This document shows positions 54,491-61,515 of a stretch of DNA of 64,000 nt, in pieces. Numbering within the stretch: position 1 is the stretch's first letter; the number at the start of each line of letters is the position of its first letter. Source of the DNA: Flavobacterium limnophilum (lineage in GTDB: Bacteria > Bacteroidota > Bacteroidia > Flavobacteriales > Flavobacteriaceae); NCBI RefSeq assembly GCF_027111315.2, contig NZ_CP114289.2:2728001-2792000 (forward strand), read 5' to 3'. The notes under the pieces were generated by a model. It saw only the letters and a list, made by a program, of their open reading frames with translations, was not told where the DNA came from and did not search any database. The position numbers and the translations under genes are program-made.

Positions 54491-55717
54491 ATGAAAATAG
54501 CACTTTTTACCAACGAATTCCCGCCAAATATTTACGGTGGCGCAGGCGTACACATTGATTTTTTAAGCCAAGAATTGGCCAAGTTGGCTCAAGTGGAAGT
54601 GCGATGTTTTGGTGACCAATCCGTCAATACCGAAAGTATGCACATCGAAGGAATCAATTCTTCGCTGACCAAAATGGTGGACGACAGCAATCCACACATC
54701 AAGATGTTTCACAATATGAGTCGAAATGTCGAAATGTCGCAAGCCACGCCACAAGCCGACGTCATTCATTGCCATACTTGGTACACGCATCTAGCGGGAA
54801 TTATGACCCGTGAATTGCTTCAATCGCCTTTGATCCTGACCACGCACAGTCTCGAAACACATCGTCCGTGGAAAGTGGAACAACTGGGCAACGGTTATTT
54901 CCTGTCGCGTTGGATAGAAAACAGTGCCTACAACACAGCCGACGGAATTATCGCCGTGAGCCAACAAATGAAGAACGACGTAATCGAAGCCTATGGTGTC
55001 AATCCCGAAAAAGTAACCGTAATCCACAACGGAATCGATCCGGAATTCTACAAACCTACTTTTGACGAAAAATTGCTTTTGGAATACGGCATCGATCCCA
55101 AAATTCCTTTCGTGCTCTTCGTGGGCCGCATCACGCGCCAAAAAGGAATTTCCCAACTGATTGCCGCTGCCAAACATTTCAACAAAAATTGCCAAATCGT
55201 GCTTTGTGCAGGAGCGCCCGATACCAAAGAAATTGCCGAAGAAACCGAAGCCTTGATTGCCGATTTGTGCAAAGAACGGGAAGGCGTGATTCTAATCTCG
55301 GAAATGTTGCCACGCGAAAAAGTGAAAGTGCTGTACAGCCACGCCCGAGTGTTTGCCTGTCCATCATTATACGAACCTTTTGGCATCATCAATCTCGAAG
55401 CGATGTCTTGCGAAACACCGGTTGTGGGAAGTCATGTGGGCGGAATACCGGAAATCATCGTCGAAGGCGAATCGGGTTATTTGGTTCCTTTGGAAAGCGT
55501 TTCCAGAACCGATTTCAATCCAGCCAATCCCGAAGCATTCCAGAAAGCGTTTGCCGCCCAAGTAAATATATTGTTGGAAGACGAAGCCTTGGCCACCCAA
55601 ATGGGGAAAGCCGGAAGAGAACGTGTCTTGAAAATTTTCAGTTGGGAATCCATTGCCAAAACTACTTTTGAGTATTATCAAAAAGTGATTGATGGCTTTG
55701 TGAAGGAGAAGGCTTGA
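54491..55717 (+). CDS. glgA: Glycogen synthase, GT4-type
   Basis: A 408-residue glycosyltransferase of the GT-B fold. MKIALFTNEFPPNIYGGAGVHIDFLSQEL starts the N-terminal domain; the donor-site motif FGIINLEAMSCETPVVGSHVGGIPEI near 297-322 is that of the actinobacterial-type glycogen synthase group (GT4) rather than the GT5 GlgA. It forms alpha-1,4-glucan from a nucleotide glucose. The substrate (ADP-glucose assumed) is inferred. A terminator follows. Confidence 0.85.
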   Translation: MKIALFTNEFPPNIYGGAGVHIDFLSQELAKLAQVEVRCFGDQSVNTESMHIEGINSSLTKMVDDSNPHIKMFHNMSRNVEMSQATPQADVIHCHTWYTHLAGIMTRELLQSPLILTTHSLETHRPWKVEQLGNGYFLSRWIENSAYNTADGIIAVSQQMKNDVIEAYGVNPEKVTVIHNGIDPEFYKPTFDEKLLLEYGIDPKIPFVLFVGRITRQKGISQLIAAAKHFNKNCQIVLCAGAPDTKEIAEETEALIADLCKEREGVILISEMLPREKVKVLYSHARVFACPSLYEPFGIINLEAMSCETPVVGSHVGGIPEIIVEGESGYLVPLESVSRTDFNPANPEAFQKAFAAQVNILLEDEALATQMGKAGRERVLKIFSWESIAKTTFEYYQKVIDGFVKEKA

Positions 55718-55746
55718 TAGAAATACTATTCGATTATAAATCATTC

Positions 55747-55777
55747 ATCCGAAGCCTTTCGACTTCGGATTTTTTTA
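55747..55777 (+). terminator. Terminator after glgA
   Basis: ATCCGAAG / CTTCGGAT stem with eight-base loop and seven T. Confidence 0.85.
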
Positions 55778-55813
55778 TGCCATTTTCCTAAAACAAAACA
55801 AAATTCTCATTTG

Positions 55814-55829
55814 TGTAACTAAAGTTACT
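55814..55829. promoter_or_regulatory. Palindromic operator, Crp/Fnr-like, before the rhodanese operon
   Basis: TGTAAC-TAAA-GTTACT is a near-perfect 16-bp inverted repeat. Its centre lies about 40 bp before the expected start site, the usual place for a class II activator, and there is no -33 TTG at this promoter. A Crp/Fnr-family regulator is inferred, not shown. Confidence 0.6.
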
Positions 55830-55850
55830 GTACGCTCAATATCACCGCCT

Positions 55851-55859
55851 TACTTTTGC
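55851..55859 (+). promoter_or_regulatory. -7 element of the rhodanese operon
   Basis: TACTTTTGC matches TAnnTTTGC; the missing -33 TTG suggests dependence on the activator site at 55814. Confidence 0.7.
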
Positions 55860-55919
55860 GTCATAATAAACCAAATACTCATTCTTGCATAAATCAGGAT
55901 GGGTTTACAAGCAAAAAAA

Positions 55920-56204
55920 ATGGAGATAGAAAAAATCATTGCAGAAAATCAGGGTACCATCGTGGATGTGCGCTCTTACGGCGAATTTTTGGGCGGCAAC
56001 GTGGCTGGTTCCATCAATATTCCCTTGAATGAAATTCCGGAAAGAATAGAAGAATTAAAAAAACTCAAAGCACCATTAATACTCTGTTGCGCTTCGGGAA
56101 TGCGAAGCGGACAGGCTCAAGGTTACCTGTCGCAACAAGGAATCGAATGTTACAATGGAGGTTCTTGGCTAACAGTAAATTATTATAAATCAATCAGCAA
56201 TTAA
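55920..56204 (+). CDS. Rhodanese-like sulfurtransferase, first copy
   Basis: A 94-residue single-domain rhodanese, MEIEKIIAENQGTIVDVRSYGEFLGGNVAGSINIPLNEI..., with the active-site loop CCASGMRSG containing the catalytic cysteine. It transfers sulfane sulfur between thiols or acts in redox signalling. A start seven codons earlier is possible; 55920 is preferred because the A-rich context precedes it. First gene of a three-gene operon behind the palindromic operator; the next gene starts 6 bp on. Confidence 0.88.
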   Translation: MEIEKIIAENQGTIVDVRSYGEFLGGNVAGSINIPLNEIPERIEELKKLKAPLILCCASGMRSGQAQGYLSQQGIECYNGGSWLTVNYYKSISN

Positions 56205-56210
56205 ATAAAA

Positions 56211-56525
56211 ATGATAAATACACTCAAAAAAATATTTGGTTTCGGACCGGGAGTAAACTATAGTGAATTGGTAAAAGAGGGTGCGTTAATTTTAGACGTT
56301 CGTTCCAAAGGGGAATTTGCCGGGGGTCACATCAAGGGAGCGGTCAATATTCCGGTGGATGCTTTAAGGAACAACTTATCTAAATTGAAAGACAAAAATC
56401 ACCCCATTATTACTTGTTGTGCCTCGGGAATGAGAAGTGCCTCGGCAAAAAATATCTTGAAATCAAATGGTTACACCCAAGTTTACAATGGTGGCGGATG
56501 GAGCAGTTTGCAAAACAAAATATAA
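56211..56525 (+). CDS. Rhodanese-like sulfurtransferase, second copy
   Basis: A 104-residue rhodanese paralogous to the preceding gene: LVKEGALILDVRSKGEFAGGHIKGAVNIPVDAL and CCASGMRSAS, sharing the loop wording. An N-terminal segment (MINTLKKIFGFGPGVNYS) is extra. The stop overlaps the next ATG (TAATG), indicating coupling. The tandem pair suggests sulfide or redox handling. Confidence 0.88.
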   Translation: MINTLKKIFGFGPGVNYSELVKEGALILDVRSKGEFAGGHIKGAVNIPVDALRNNLSKLKDKNHPIITCCASGMRSASAKNILKSNGYTQVYNGGGWSSLQNKI

Positions 56526-56767
56526 TGAACAAAGAAACTCTTTTCAATAATTGGAATTTTATGCGTTGGCTTCGTTTGGGGTTGGGTATTTATATCGCCT
56601 TTCAAGCCATTGAAACCCTAAGCTTGTTTTCTGGAGCTGTGGCTACATTTTTTATATTCCAGGCAATTACAAATACGGGCTGTTGTGGCACAAATGGCTG
56701 TGCCGTTCCGATAAAGAAAAACAGTTCCAACGGAAGCGAACAGGTAGAATCGGAAGAAATTAAATAA
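56525..56767 (+). CDS. YgaP-like small membrane protein (DUF2892 type)
   Basis: An 80-residue protein with two transmembrane segments (LGLGIYIAFQAIET and FSGAVATFFIFQAI), a pair of cysteines (GCCGTNGCAV) and a polar C-terminal tail. It resembles the membrane domain of YgaP, in which rhodanese and membrane parts are fused; here they are separate genes. The ATG overlaps the upstream rhodanese stop by one base. Confidence 0.78.
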   Translation: MNKETLFNNWNFMRWLRLGLGIYIAFQAIETLSLFSGAVATFFIFQAITNTGCCGTNGCAVPIKKNSSNGSEQVESEEIK

Positions 56768-56963
56768 AATCAAAAGTGATCTTGTTTAAAAACATCAAAT
56801 TCTAAAAACAACATATTTTTGTTTATAAATTGTTAATTAACAGATAGTTAAGTATTTTTTGTTTAATTTTGACCTACTCAAAAAATGAGCAAAGAGACTC
56901 TTGAAAACAGTGACTCATTTTTCAGTGTTTAAATAAATTATTAATCTTTAAAGTTAAACTATC

Positions 56964-57515
56964 ATGGAAACGGTTATTAGAAGACAGGGTGTTGTGAAAG
57001 CAAAATCGCATGCAGCACAAGGTTTAAGAGATTTATTTGAAGTGGAATTGAAGGATATTTATTGGTCTGAAAAAGCATTGGTGGGCGCCATTCAAAAAAT
57101 GGTCAAAAATGCTTCTTCTCCAGAATTAGTTCGTTCTTTAAAAAAACATTTGGCTGAAACCGAAGAACACGTTAAACGTATCGAAAGGATTTATGACGCC
57201 ATTGGTGCTAAAGTTGTGGAAAGAAAATGCAGTGCCATGGAGGGATTGATAAAAGAGTCCGAGATTATCATGAAAGACACCGAGTTAGGCGTGGTTCGTG
57301 ATGCCGGAATCATTGCCGTTATGCAAAAAATGGAACATTATGAAATCGCCACTTATGGAACTTTGCATTCCTATGCCGTGACCTTGGGAGAAGAAAGAGC
57401 CGAAGAATTGTTGGCCATGACTCTTGAAGAAGAAAAAAAAATAGATGTTGCCTTGACAAAAATTGCCACCTCCGACATTAATGTTGATGCGGCTGATGTG
57501 GATGACAATTGGTAA
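56964..57515 (+). CDS. DUF892 ferritin-like protein (YciE/YciF family)
   Basis: A 183-residue four-helix-bundle protein: GLRDLFEVELKDIYWSEKALVGAIQKMVKN, then KHLAETEEHVKRIERI and QKMEHYEIATYGTLHSYA. Glu and His ligands at these positions form the ferritin-like di-metal centre. DUF892 proteins are associated with stress responses. It has a 196-bp leader region and a bidirectional terminator downstream. Confidence 0.92.
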   Translation: METVIRRQGVVKAKSHAAQGLRDLFEVELKDIYWSEKALVGAIQKMVKNASSPELVRSLKKHLAETEEHVKRIERIYDAIGAKVVERKCSAMEGLIKESEIIMKDTELGVVRDAGIIAVMQKMEHYEIATYGTLHSYAVTLGEERAEELLAMTLEEEKKIDVALTKIATSDINVDAADVDDNW

Positions 57516-57545
57516 TTTCGTAATGTAAATTATACATTCACCGAT

Positions 57546-57588
57546 AAAAAAATCCCATTCCTAAAATGAAAAGGAATGGGATTTTTAT
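57546..57588. terminator. Bidirectional terminator between the DUF892 gene and the FKBP gene
   Basis: AAAAAATCCCATTCCT / AGGAATGGGATTTTT stem with A-run and T-run on the two sides, serving converging genes. Confidence 0.9.
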
Positions 57589-57601
57589 TTGTCTTTTTTT
57601 A

Positions 57602-58609
57602 TTAGTGGCAGGTTTTATCTAAATGTTTTTTGACTCTGGCCGGGTCAGTAGTGTTGCCACTACAGTCTGGAATCAATGCAAATGGATAAACTAATCCCGT
57701 CGCTGCATTAGTGATTTCCAGTTTCGTGGTATAATTATCGCCATCATCGTCAACATCGTAGAAGTCAGGAATGCCGTCGTGATCCGTATCATCAGCATAT
57801 GGATTCTCGTCAGTTGCCAGTAAAAATTGCATATAGCCATCGCCATTCAGGTCTTCTTGATAAGATGGAATGCCGTCGTTATCTATATCTGATCTTTGAA
57901 TTTCATATAATTTAAAACTAAATACTAAGGGAGAATAGGCTGGAATTGAGCTATAGCCCGTATAATATCCTAATCCTGAAGGAATAAACATCACGCCCGC
58001 TCCAAAATCGTTATAAGAAATCGTTCCGTCTGCTTTTGAAAAATAGCTTCCAGTCTTAAATTGCGGAAAAATTTCTCCCCATCCTTTGATGGTGGTAAAT
58101 AAACTTAGAAAATCACCTGGTAGCACAGCATCTTCAAATTGAGTAACGGTAATCGTTGAAGGAGTTGTTGCTGTTGCGGTCGATTCTGATAAATAAGTCC
58201 CTCTGTATGATGTTAAAACACCGTCAACATTGCATGGAGACACGCCTCCAAGACCTGTAACGACATCTTTTTTTCCTTGTCTTAGCTCTAAATAATATAA
58301 TGTATATTTAATGTTGTGAAATAATACAATTCTCGATTTTAATGGATATTTAGTTTGATCCCAAATTGACACTGTATGATTTGCATCTAATTTTTGTATA
58401 ATCACATCTTGATCACTTGTTTCTCCAGGATTATCAACAACAGTAATGTAATTTGTTTTTAAATAATCTTCAATAATTTTAATATCAGCGTCGTATTGTG
58501 TCTGATAATCTCTTGGTGGCTCAACTGTTATAGAATCTTCATTCTTTGAACACGAAAATATAGTGATGGATGTAATTAATAGAATAAAATAAAACTTAAA
58601 TTTGTTCAT
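57602..58609 (-). CDS. FKBP-type peptidyl-prolyl isomerase lipoprotein with calcium-binding repeats
   Basis: A 335-residue lipoprotein (ITIFSCSKNED). The central part has the C-terminal half of an FKBP domain (GDFLSLFTTIKGWGEIFPQFKTGS... MFIPSGLGYY... IPAYSPLVFSFKLYEIQ). C-terminal Asp-rich repeats (DIDNDGIPSYQEDLNGDG; DDTDHDGIPDFYDVDDDGDN) are thrombospondin type 3-like calcium sites. Related lipoproteins act in envelope protein folding (GldI-like). Confidence 0.85.
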   Translation of the reverse strand: MNKFKFYFILLITSITIFSCSKNEDSITVEPPRDYQTQYDADIKIIEDYLKTNYITVVDNPGETSDQDVIIQKLDANHTVSIWDQTKYPLKSRIVLFHNIKYTLYYLELRQGKKDVVTGLGGVSPCNVDGVLTSYRGTYLSESTATATTPSTITVTQFEDAVLPGDFLSLFTTIKGWGEIFPQFKTGSYFSKADGTISYNDFGAGVMFIPSGLGYYTGYSSIPAYSPLVFSFKLYEIQRSDIDNDGIPSYQEDLNGDGYMQFLLATDENPYADDTDHDGIPDFYDVDDDGDNYTTKLEITNAATGLVYPFALIPDCSGNTTDPARVKKHLDKTCH

Positions 58610-58648
58610 TATAGCTGATTTTTAAGCCCGCAAGATACAATTTTGATT

Positions 58649-58657
58649 TATTTTTGC
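58649..58657 (+). promoter_or_regulatory. -7 element before the S4 protein gene
   Basis: TATTTTTGC matches TAnnTTTGC. It lies downstream of an upstream TTG codon (58643), so translation should begin at 58688. Confidence 0.6.
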
Positions 58658-58687
58658 GTACAATTTAACTTCGATTTTGCAAAATTT

Positions 58688-59080
58688 ATGAGAATAGACA
58701 AATATTTATGGTGCGTGCGATATTACAAAACGCGCAATATGGTAACGGAAGCCTGCAAAAAAAATCATGTCACCGTAAATGGACAAGTAGCCAAACCATC
58801 GAAGGAAGTTTTTCCTACCGACAAAATCACTTTCAGGAAAGATCAAATCACGCAAATCATAACCGTTTTGGACATTCCGGAGAATCGGGTTGGCGCCAAA
58901 TTGGTCGATATGTACAGGAAAAACGAAACGCCGGCAGAAGCCTATGAGCATCTAGAATTGTTGAAATTATCGAAGGAACATTATCGAAAAAACGGAACGG
59001 GAAGACCAACCAAAAAAGACCGGCGCGACATTGACGATTTTGGCAATGAAACAAAAACAGATGCTGAAGAAACAGAATAA
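58688..59080 (+). CDS. S4-domain RNA-binding protein (Hsp15-like)
   Basis: A 130-residue protein with an S4 domain (MRIDKYLWCVRYYKTRNMVTEACKKNHVTVNGQVAKPSKEVFPTDKI) and a charged C-terminal tail. Hsp15/HslR binds stalled 50S subunits carrying nascent chains; this is family knowledge and not shown here. The ATG is preferred over TTG 45 bp upstream because a promoter element lies between. Confidence 0.85.
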   Translation: MRIDKYLWCVRYYKTRNMVTEACKKNHVTVNGQVAKPSKEVFPTDKITFRKDQITQIITVLDIPENRVGAKLVDMYRKNETPAEAYEHLELLKLSKEHYRKNGTGRPTKKDRRDIDDFGNETKTDAEETE

Positions 59081-59185
59081 AATACGGCTTGAATTTATAC
59101 AACTTTCAAAAATAAAGTAAAATATTTAATTCGTCTAAACCAAGAAAACAGAAAGAACTCTTTTTATCTTTGAAAAAAAATCCCT

Positions 59186-59686
59186 ATGAACAAAAACATC
59201 ATCCTGTCCAATCAAGAAATAGAGCATAAAATAAAAAGAATTGCTTACCAAATCTATGAAACATTTGTAGATGAAGAAGAAATTGTCATTGCAGGAATCG
59301 CTTCCAATGGGTTTATTTTTGCCAAAAAAATTGCCGAAGCCTTGAATGCCATCTCGACACTCAAAGTTTCGTTGTGCGAAGTCCGAATCAACAAGCAAAA
59401 ACCAGAATCGGCCGTAACCACCTCTTTGCCCAAAGAAGAATATACCAACAAAGGCTTGGTACTTGTTGACGACGTGTTGAATTCGGGAACCACCCTGATT
59501 TATGCCGTAAGACACTTCTTGGACGTTCCCCTGACCAAATTCAAGACGGCTGTCTTAGTGGATCGAAATCATAAAAAATACCCGGTAAAGGCAGATTTTA
59601 AAGGAATTTCGCTCTCTACCTCCTCCCTGGAGCATGTTCAAGTGGTTTTTGATGAAAACGGTGGCAGCTGCGCTTATTTAAGCTAG
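59186..59686 (+). CDS. Phosphoribosyltransferase (PyrR-like)
   Basis: A 166-residue type I phosphoribosyltransferase: VIAGIASNGFIFAKKIAE near 35-52, the PRPP-binding LVDDVLNSGTTLIYAV near 94-109 and FKTAVLVDRNHKKYPVKADF near 120-140. The NSGTT wording and the C-terminal hood resemble PyrR and purine enzymes; the base is uncertain. It converges with aroK with a 9-bp overlap of the two 3' ends. A weak -7 element (TATCTTTG) lies at 59165-59172. Confidence 0.88.
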   Translation: MNKNIILSNQEIEHKIKRIAYQIYETFVDEEEIVIAGIASNGFIFAKKIAEALNAISTLKVSLCEVRINKQKPESAVTTSLPKEEYTNKGLVLVDDVLNSGTTLIYAVRHFLDVPLTKFKTAVLVDRNHKKYPVKADFKGISLSTSSLEHVQVVFDENGGSCAYLS

Positions 59687-60196
59687 GATTTCCAGAATAT
59701 CGGCAACTGTTTCCTCCACTGTTTTATCGTCGACCACCACTTTATGTTGTGCGTGGTTGTAATAGAAGCTTCGGTCAAAAAGGTGCTTGGCTATAAACTC
59801 CCTCATTTCGGCTTCGTTTTTGTCAGCTATAAGAGGACGTTTGCTTTTGTTGGCAACCAATCTGTCAAACAAAGTTTCTATCGAAGCTTTCAAATAAATG
59901 GACAAAACATTGTCCCCCTTCAACAATTCGTGATTATTGGCATAACAAGGTGTTCCACCTCCCAAACCAATTATTAAATTCTCGGGAGAATTCAACAAAT
60001 CGACAAAAGTTTCGTGTTCCAACTTTCTAAAATAGATTTCTCCGTGCTGTTCAAAAATCTGGTTTATGGACAAATTGGTTCTTTCTTCGATGATTTTGTC
60101 CAAATCCACGAATGGAATATGGGCAGTTTTTGACAATCTATTGGCGATTGTGGACTTCCCACAACCCATATAACCTAATAAAACTATTTTTCTCAT
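59678..60196 (-). CDS. aroK: Shikimate kinase
   Basis: Phosphorylates shikimate in aromatic amino-acid synthesis. The 172 residues contain the P-loop GYMGCGKSTIANRL near 8-21, FVDLDKIIEERTNLSINQIFEQHGEIYFRKLE near 30-60 (substrate site), LGGGTPCY near 79 and the lid region SKRPLIADK. The length is normal. Its 3' end overlaps the phosphoribosyltransferase gene by 9 bp. Confidence 0.95.
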   Translation of the reverse strand: MRKIVLLGYMGCGKSTIANRLSKTAHIPFVDLDKIIEERTNLSINQIFEQHGEIYFRKLEHETFVDLLNSPENLIIGLGGGTPCYANNHELLKGDNVLSIYLKASIETLFDRLVANKSKRPLIADKNEAEMREFIAKHLFDRSFYYNHAQHKVVVDDKTVEETVADILEILA

Positions 60197-60268
60197 TTGA
60201 ATAAAACCTTAAATACTAAGGCGTTAAAGGATTTTGTTAAAAAAAGACAAATTTATAACAAAATACCT

Positions 60269-60300
60269 TTGAAAAATCAAAAATAACATCTTATATTTGC
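60269..60300 (+). promoter_or_regulatory. Promoter of the tRNA cluster
   Basis: TTG at 60269-60271, 20 bp spacer, TATATTTGC at 60292-60300 followed by ACCCGC, the stable-RNA promoter pattern. Confidence 0.88.
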
Positions 60301-60323
60301 ACCCGCATTCAAGAAAAGAATAT

Positions 60324-60396
60324 GACTCGATAGCTCAGTTGGTAGAGCACATCACTTTTAATGATGGGGTCCTGGGTTCGAGCCCCAGTCGGGTCA
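60324..60396 (+). tRNA. tRNA-Lys (anticodon TTT), copy 1
   Basis: A 73-nt cloverleaf, GACTCGA acceptor start, CATCA-CTTTTAA-TGATG anticodon stem-loop with anticodon TTT, TTCGAGC T-loop, discriminator A, no encoded CCA. First of three in series. Confidence 0.97.
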
Positions 60397-60433
60397 CAAA
60401 ATTGTGATCAACACATAATTTTCTTGAAGCATT

Positions 60434-60506
60434 GACTCGATAGCTCAGTTGGTAGAGCACATCACTTTTAATGATGGGGTCCTGGGTTCGAGCCCCAGTC
60501 GGGTCA
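60434..60506 (+). tRNA. tRNA-Lys (anticodon TTT), copy 2
   Basis: Identical to copy 1 over the full 73 nt by eye; spacer of 37 bp. The two sequences could recombine. Confidence 0.97.
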
Positions 60507-60547
60507 CAATATAATGCGCATACGTTAAAGAATCTTGATAGTCTGTA

Positions 60548-60620
60548 GACTTGATAGCTCAGTTGGTAGAGCACATCACTCTTAATGTTGGGGTCCTGGG
60601 TTCGAGACCCAGTCAGGTCA
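60548..60620 (+). tRNA. tRNA-Lys-like (anticodon CTT)
   Basis: A diverged third copy: anticodon loop CTCTTAA gives anticodon CTT, still Lys. Differences elsewhere (GACTTGA acceptor, AATGTTG in the anticodon stem, GAGACCC T-arm) preserve pairing except for one T-T mismatch in the anticodon stem (CATCA/TGTTG). The anticodon change allows it to read AAG only. Confidence 0.93.
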
Positions 60621-60630
60621 CACAAAGAAA

Positions 60631-60670
60631 AACATAGAGACGTTGCATTGCAGCGTCTCTATGTTTTTTT
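60631..60670 (+). terminator. Terminator-like hairpin between tRNA-Lys and tRNA-Leu
   Basis: ACATAGAGACG / CGTCTCTATGT 11-bp stem with 10-nt loop and eight T. It ends two bases before tRNA-Leu. Confidence 0.85.
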
Positions 60671-60672
60671 TA

Positions 60673-60755
60673 GGCCACGTGGAGAAACGGTAGACTTGCC
60701 AGCTTGAGGGGCTGGTGCTCGCAAGGGCGTGCGGGTTCAAATCCCGCCGTGGTCA
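60673..60755 (+). tRNA. tRNA-Leu (anticodon GAG)
   Basis: An 83-nt class II cloverleaf: GGCCACG acceptor start, CCAGC-TTGAGGG-GCTGG anticodon stem-loop with GAG, long variable arm (TGCTCGCAAGGGCGT), TTCAAAT T-loop, discriminator A. No CCA. Its own promoter is not evident; it follows a terminator-like hairpin. Confidence 0.96.
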
Positions 60756-61095
60756 CTTTAAAAGCCTGTTTACAGGGCTTAACAAAGGTTTTAGTCAACA
60801 TTAGTCAACCGACTTTAGAAATGTGGATTAAAACCTTTTTTTTGTTTAATCAAAAGAATCCAGATCAATCCTAAAAACCTGTGGAATGATAAAATTCAAA
60901 AAAAGTCCAAAATGTTGACCACATTTAATTTCTAAAAAATATAGGACAAATCAATAAAAGACTCCAAAATTAGCAACAACACACACAACAAACTAACGCT
61001 AAAGTAGTTATGCGATTACAAAAACAATAAATTATTTGCAACTTAATTAAAAATGTGTAAATTAGCCTAACTTTTTTACCATAAACAGCATAAAT
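60756..61095. other. Gene-free stretch between tRNA-Leu and the 61096 gene
   Basis: 340 bp. It contains the direct repeat TTAGTCAAC twice (60791-60799 and 60801-60809) and a hairpin AACAAAGGTTTTAGTC / GATTAAAACCTTTTTTTTG (about 60781-60845) that may terminate the tRNA-Leu transcript. TTTAGAAATGTGG (60815) and CCACATTTAATTTC (60919) form a loose inverted repeat. No gene seen. Confidence 0.55.
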
Positions 61096-61431
61096 GTGAA
61101 AAACAATACGGGGAAATCAAAAAGGAATTTATTAGGGTTTTTCATCCTTTCCTTTTTTTTATTGGGCATAATCAATGCCAATTCCCAAACTATTTTTTAC
61201 GATTCCATCAGCAAGAAAAAATACGCCAAGATTGATGTTCGCCAAACCTATGAAAGAGTCATCGAAAAAGGATATGAATCCATCGAAATGCTGGAATATT
61301 TGGGAAATTATTATTACAAGGACAAAGATTTTCAAAAATCAAAATTATACTTCGACATGCTCTTCAGAAAATACAAATTGGCTCAAATTTCACCTAAAAG
61401 CATCGAGCTATATAATAAATTGCCGAATTAA
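61096..61431 (+). CDS. Short exported protein with TPR-like motif, GTG start
   Basis: A 111-residue protein starting at GTG (MKNNTGKSKRNLLGFFILSFF) with a signal peptide ending near NANSQ. The mature part (AKIDVRQTYERVIEKGYESIEMLEYLGNYYYKDKDFQKSKLYFDMLF) is one TPR-type helix pair closely resembling the N-terminal TPR of the larger OmpA/TPR (PorE-like) proteins of Flavobacteria. Alone it is probably a fragment or a stand-alone module. Followed by a strong terminator. Confidence 0.6.
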   Translation: MKNNTGKSKRNLLGFFILSFFLLGIINANSQTIFYDSISKKKYAKIDVRQTYERVIEKGYESIEMLEYLGNYYYKDKDFQKSKLYFDMLFRKYKLAQISPKSIELYNKLPN

Positions 61432-61450
61432 CATTATCGAAATCACAAAC

Positions 61451-61499
61451 AAAAAAAAACCGTCTCAAATTAAATTATAATTTGAGACGGTTTTTTTTG
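61451..61499. terminator. Bidirectional terminator between the 61096 gene and the TonB receptor gene
   Basis: Stem AACCGTCTCAAATT / AATTTGAGACGGTT with a short loop, an A-run before and a T-run after. Confidence 0.9.
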
Positions 61500-61515
61500 T
61501 TTGGAATTCTTGAAA

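Noticed and set aside
55189..55671. 160-codon frame overlapping glgA
   Set aside because: A +1 shadow of glgA; Arg/Ser-rich and without domain features.
56885..56932. Short frame MSKETLENSDSFFSV before the DUF892 gene
   Set aside because: Fifteen codons overlapping a hairpin-like sequence, with no conservation evidence.
60335..60625. Minus-strand open frame of 96 codons across the tRNA-Lys genes
   Set aside because: It is the antisense translation of three tRNA repeats (recurring SDVLYQLSY), a well-known false call.
60756..61095. Complete integrative element after tRNA-Leu
   Set aside because: No integrase or second copy of the tRNA 3' end is seen in the window.
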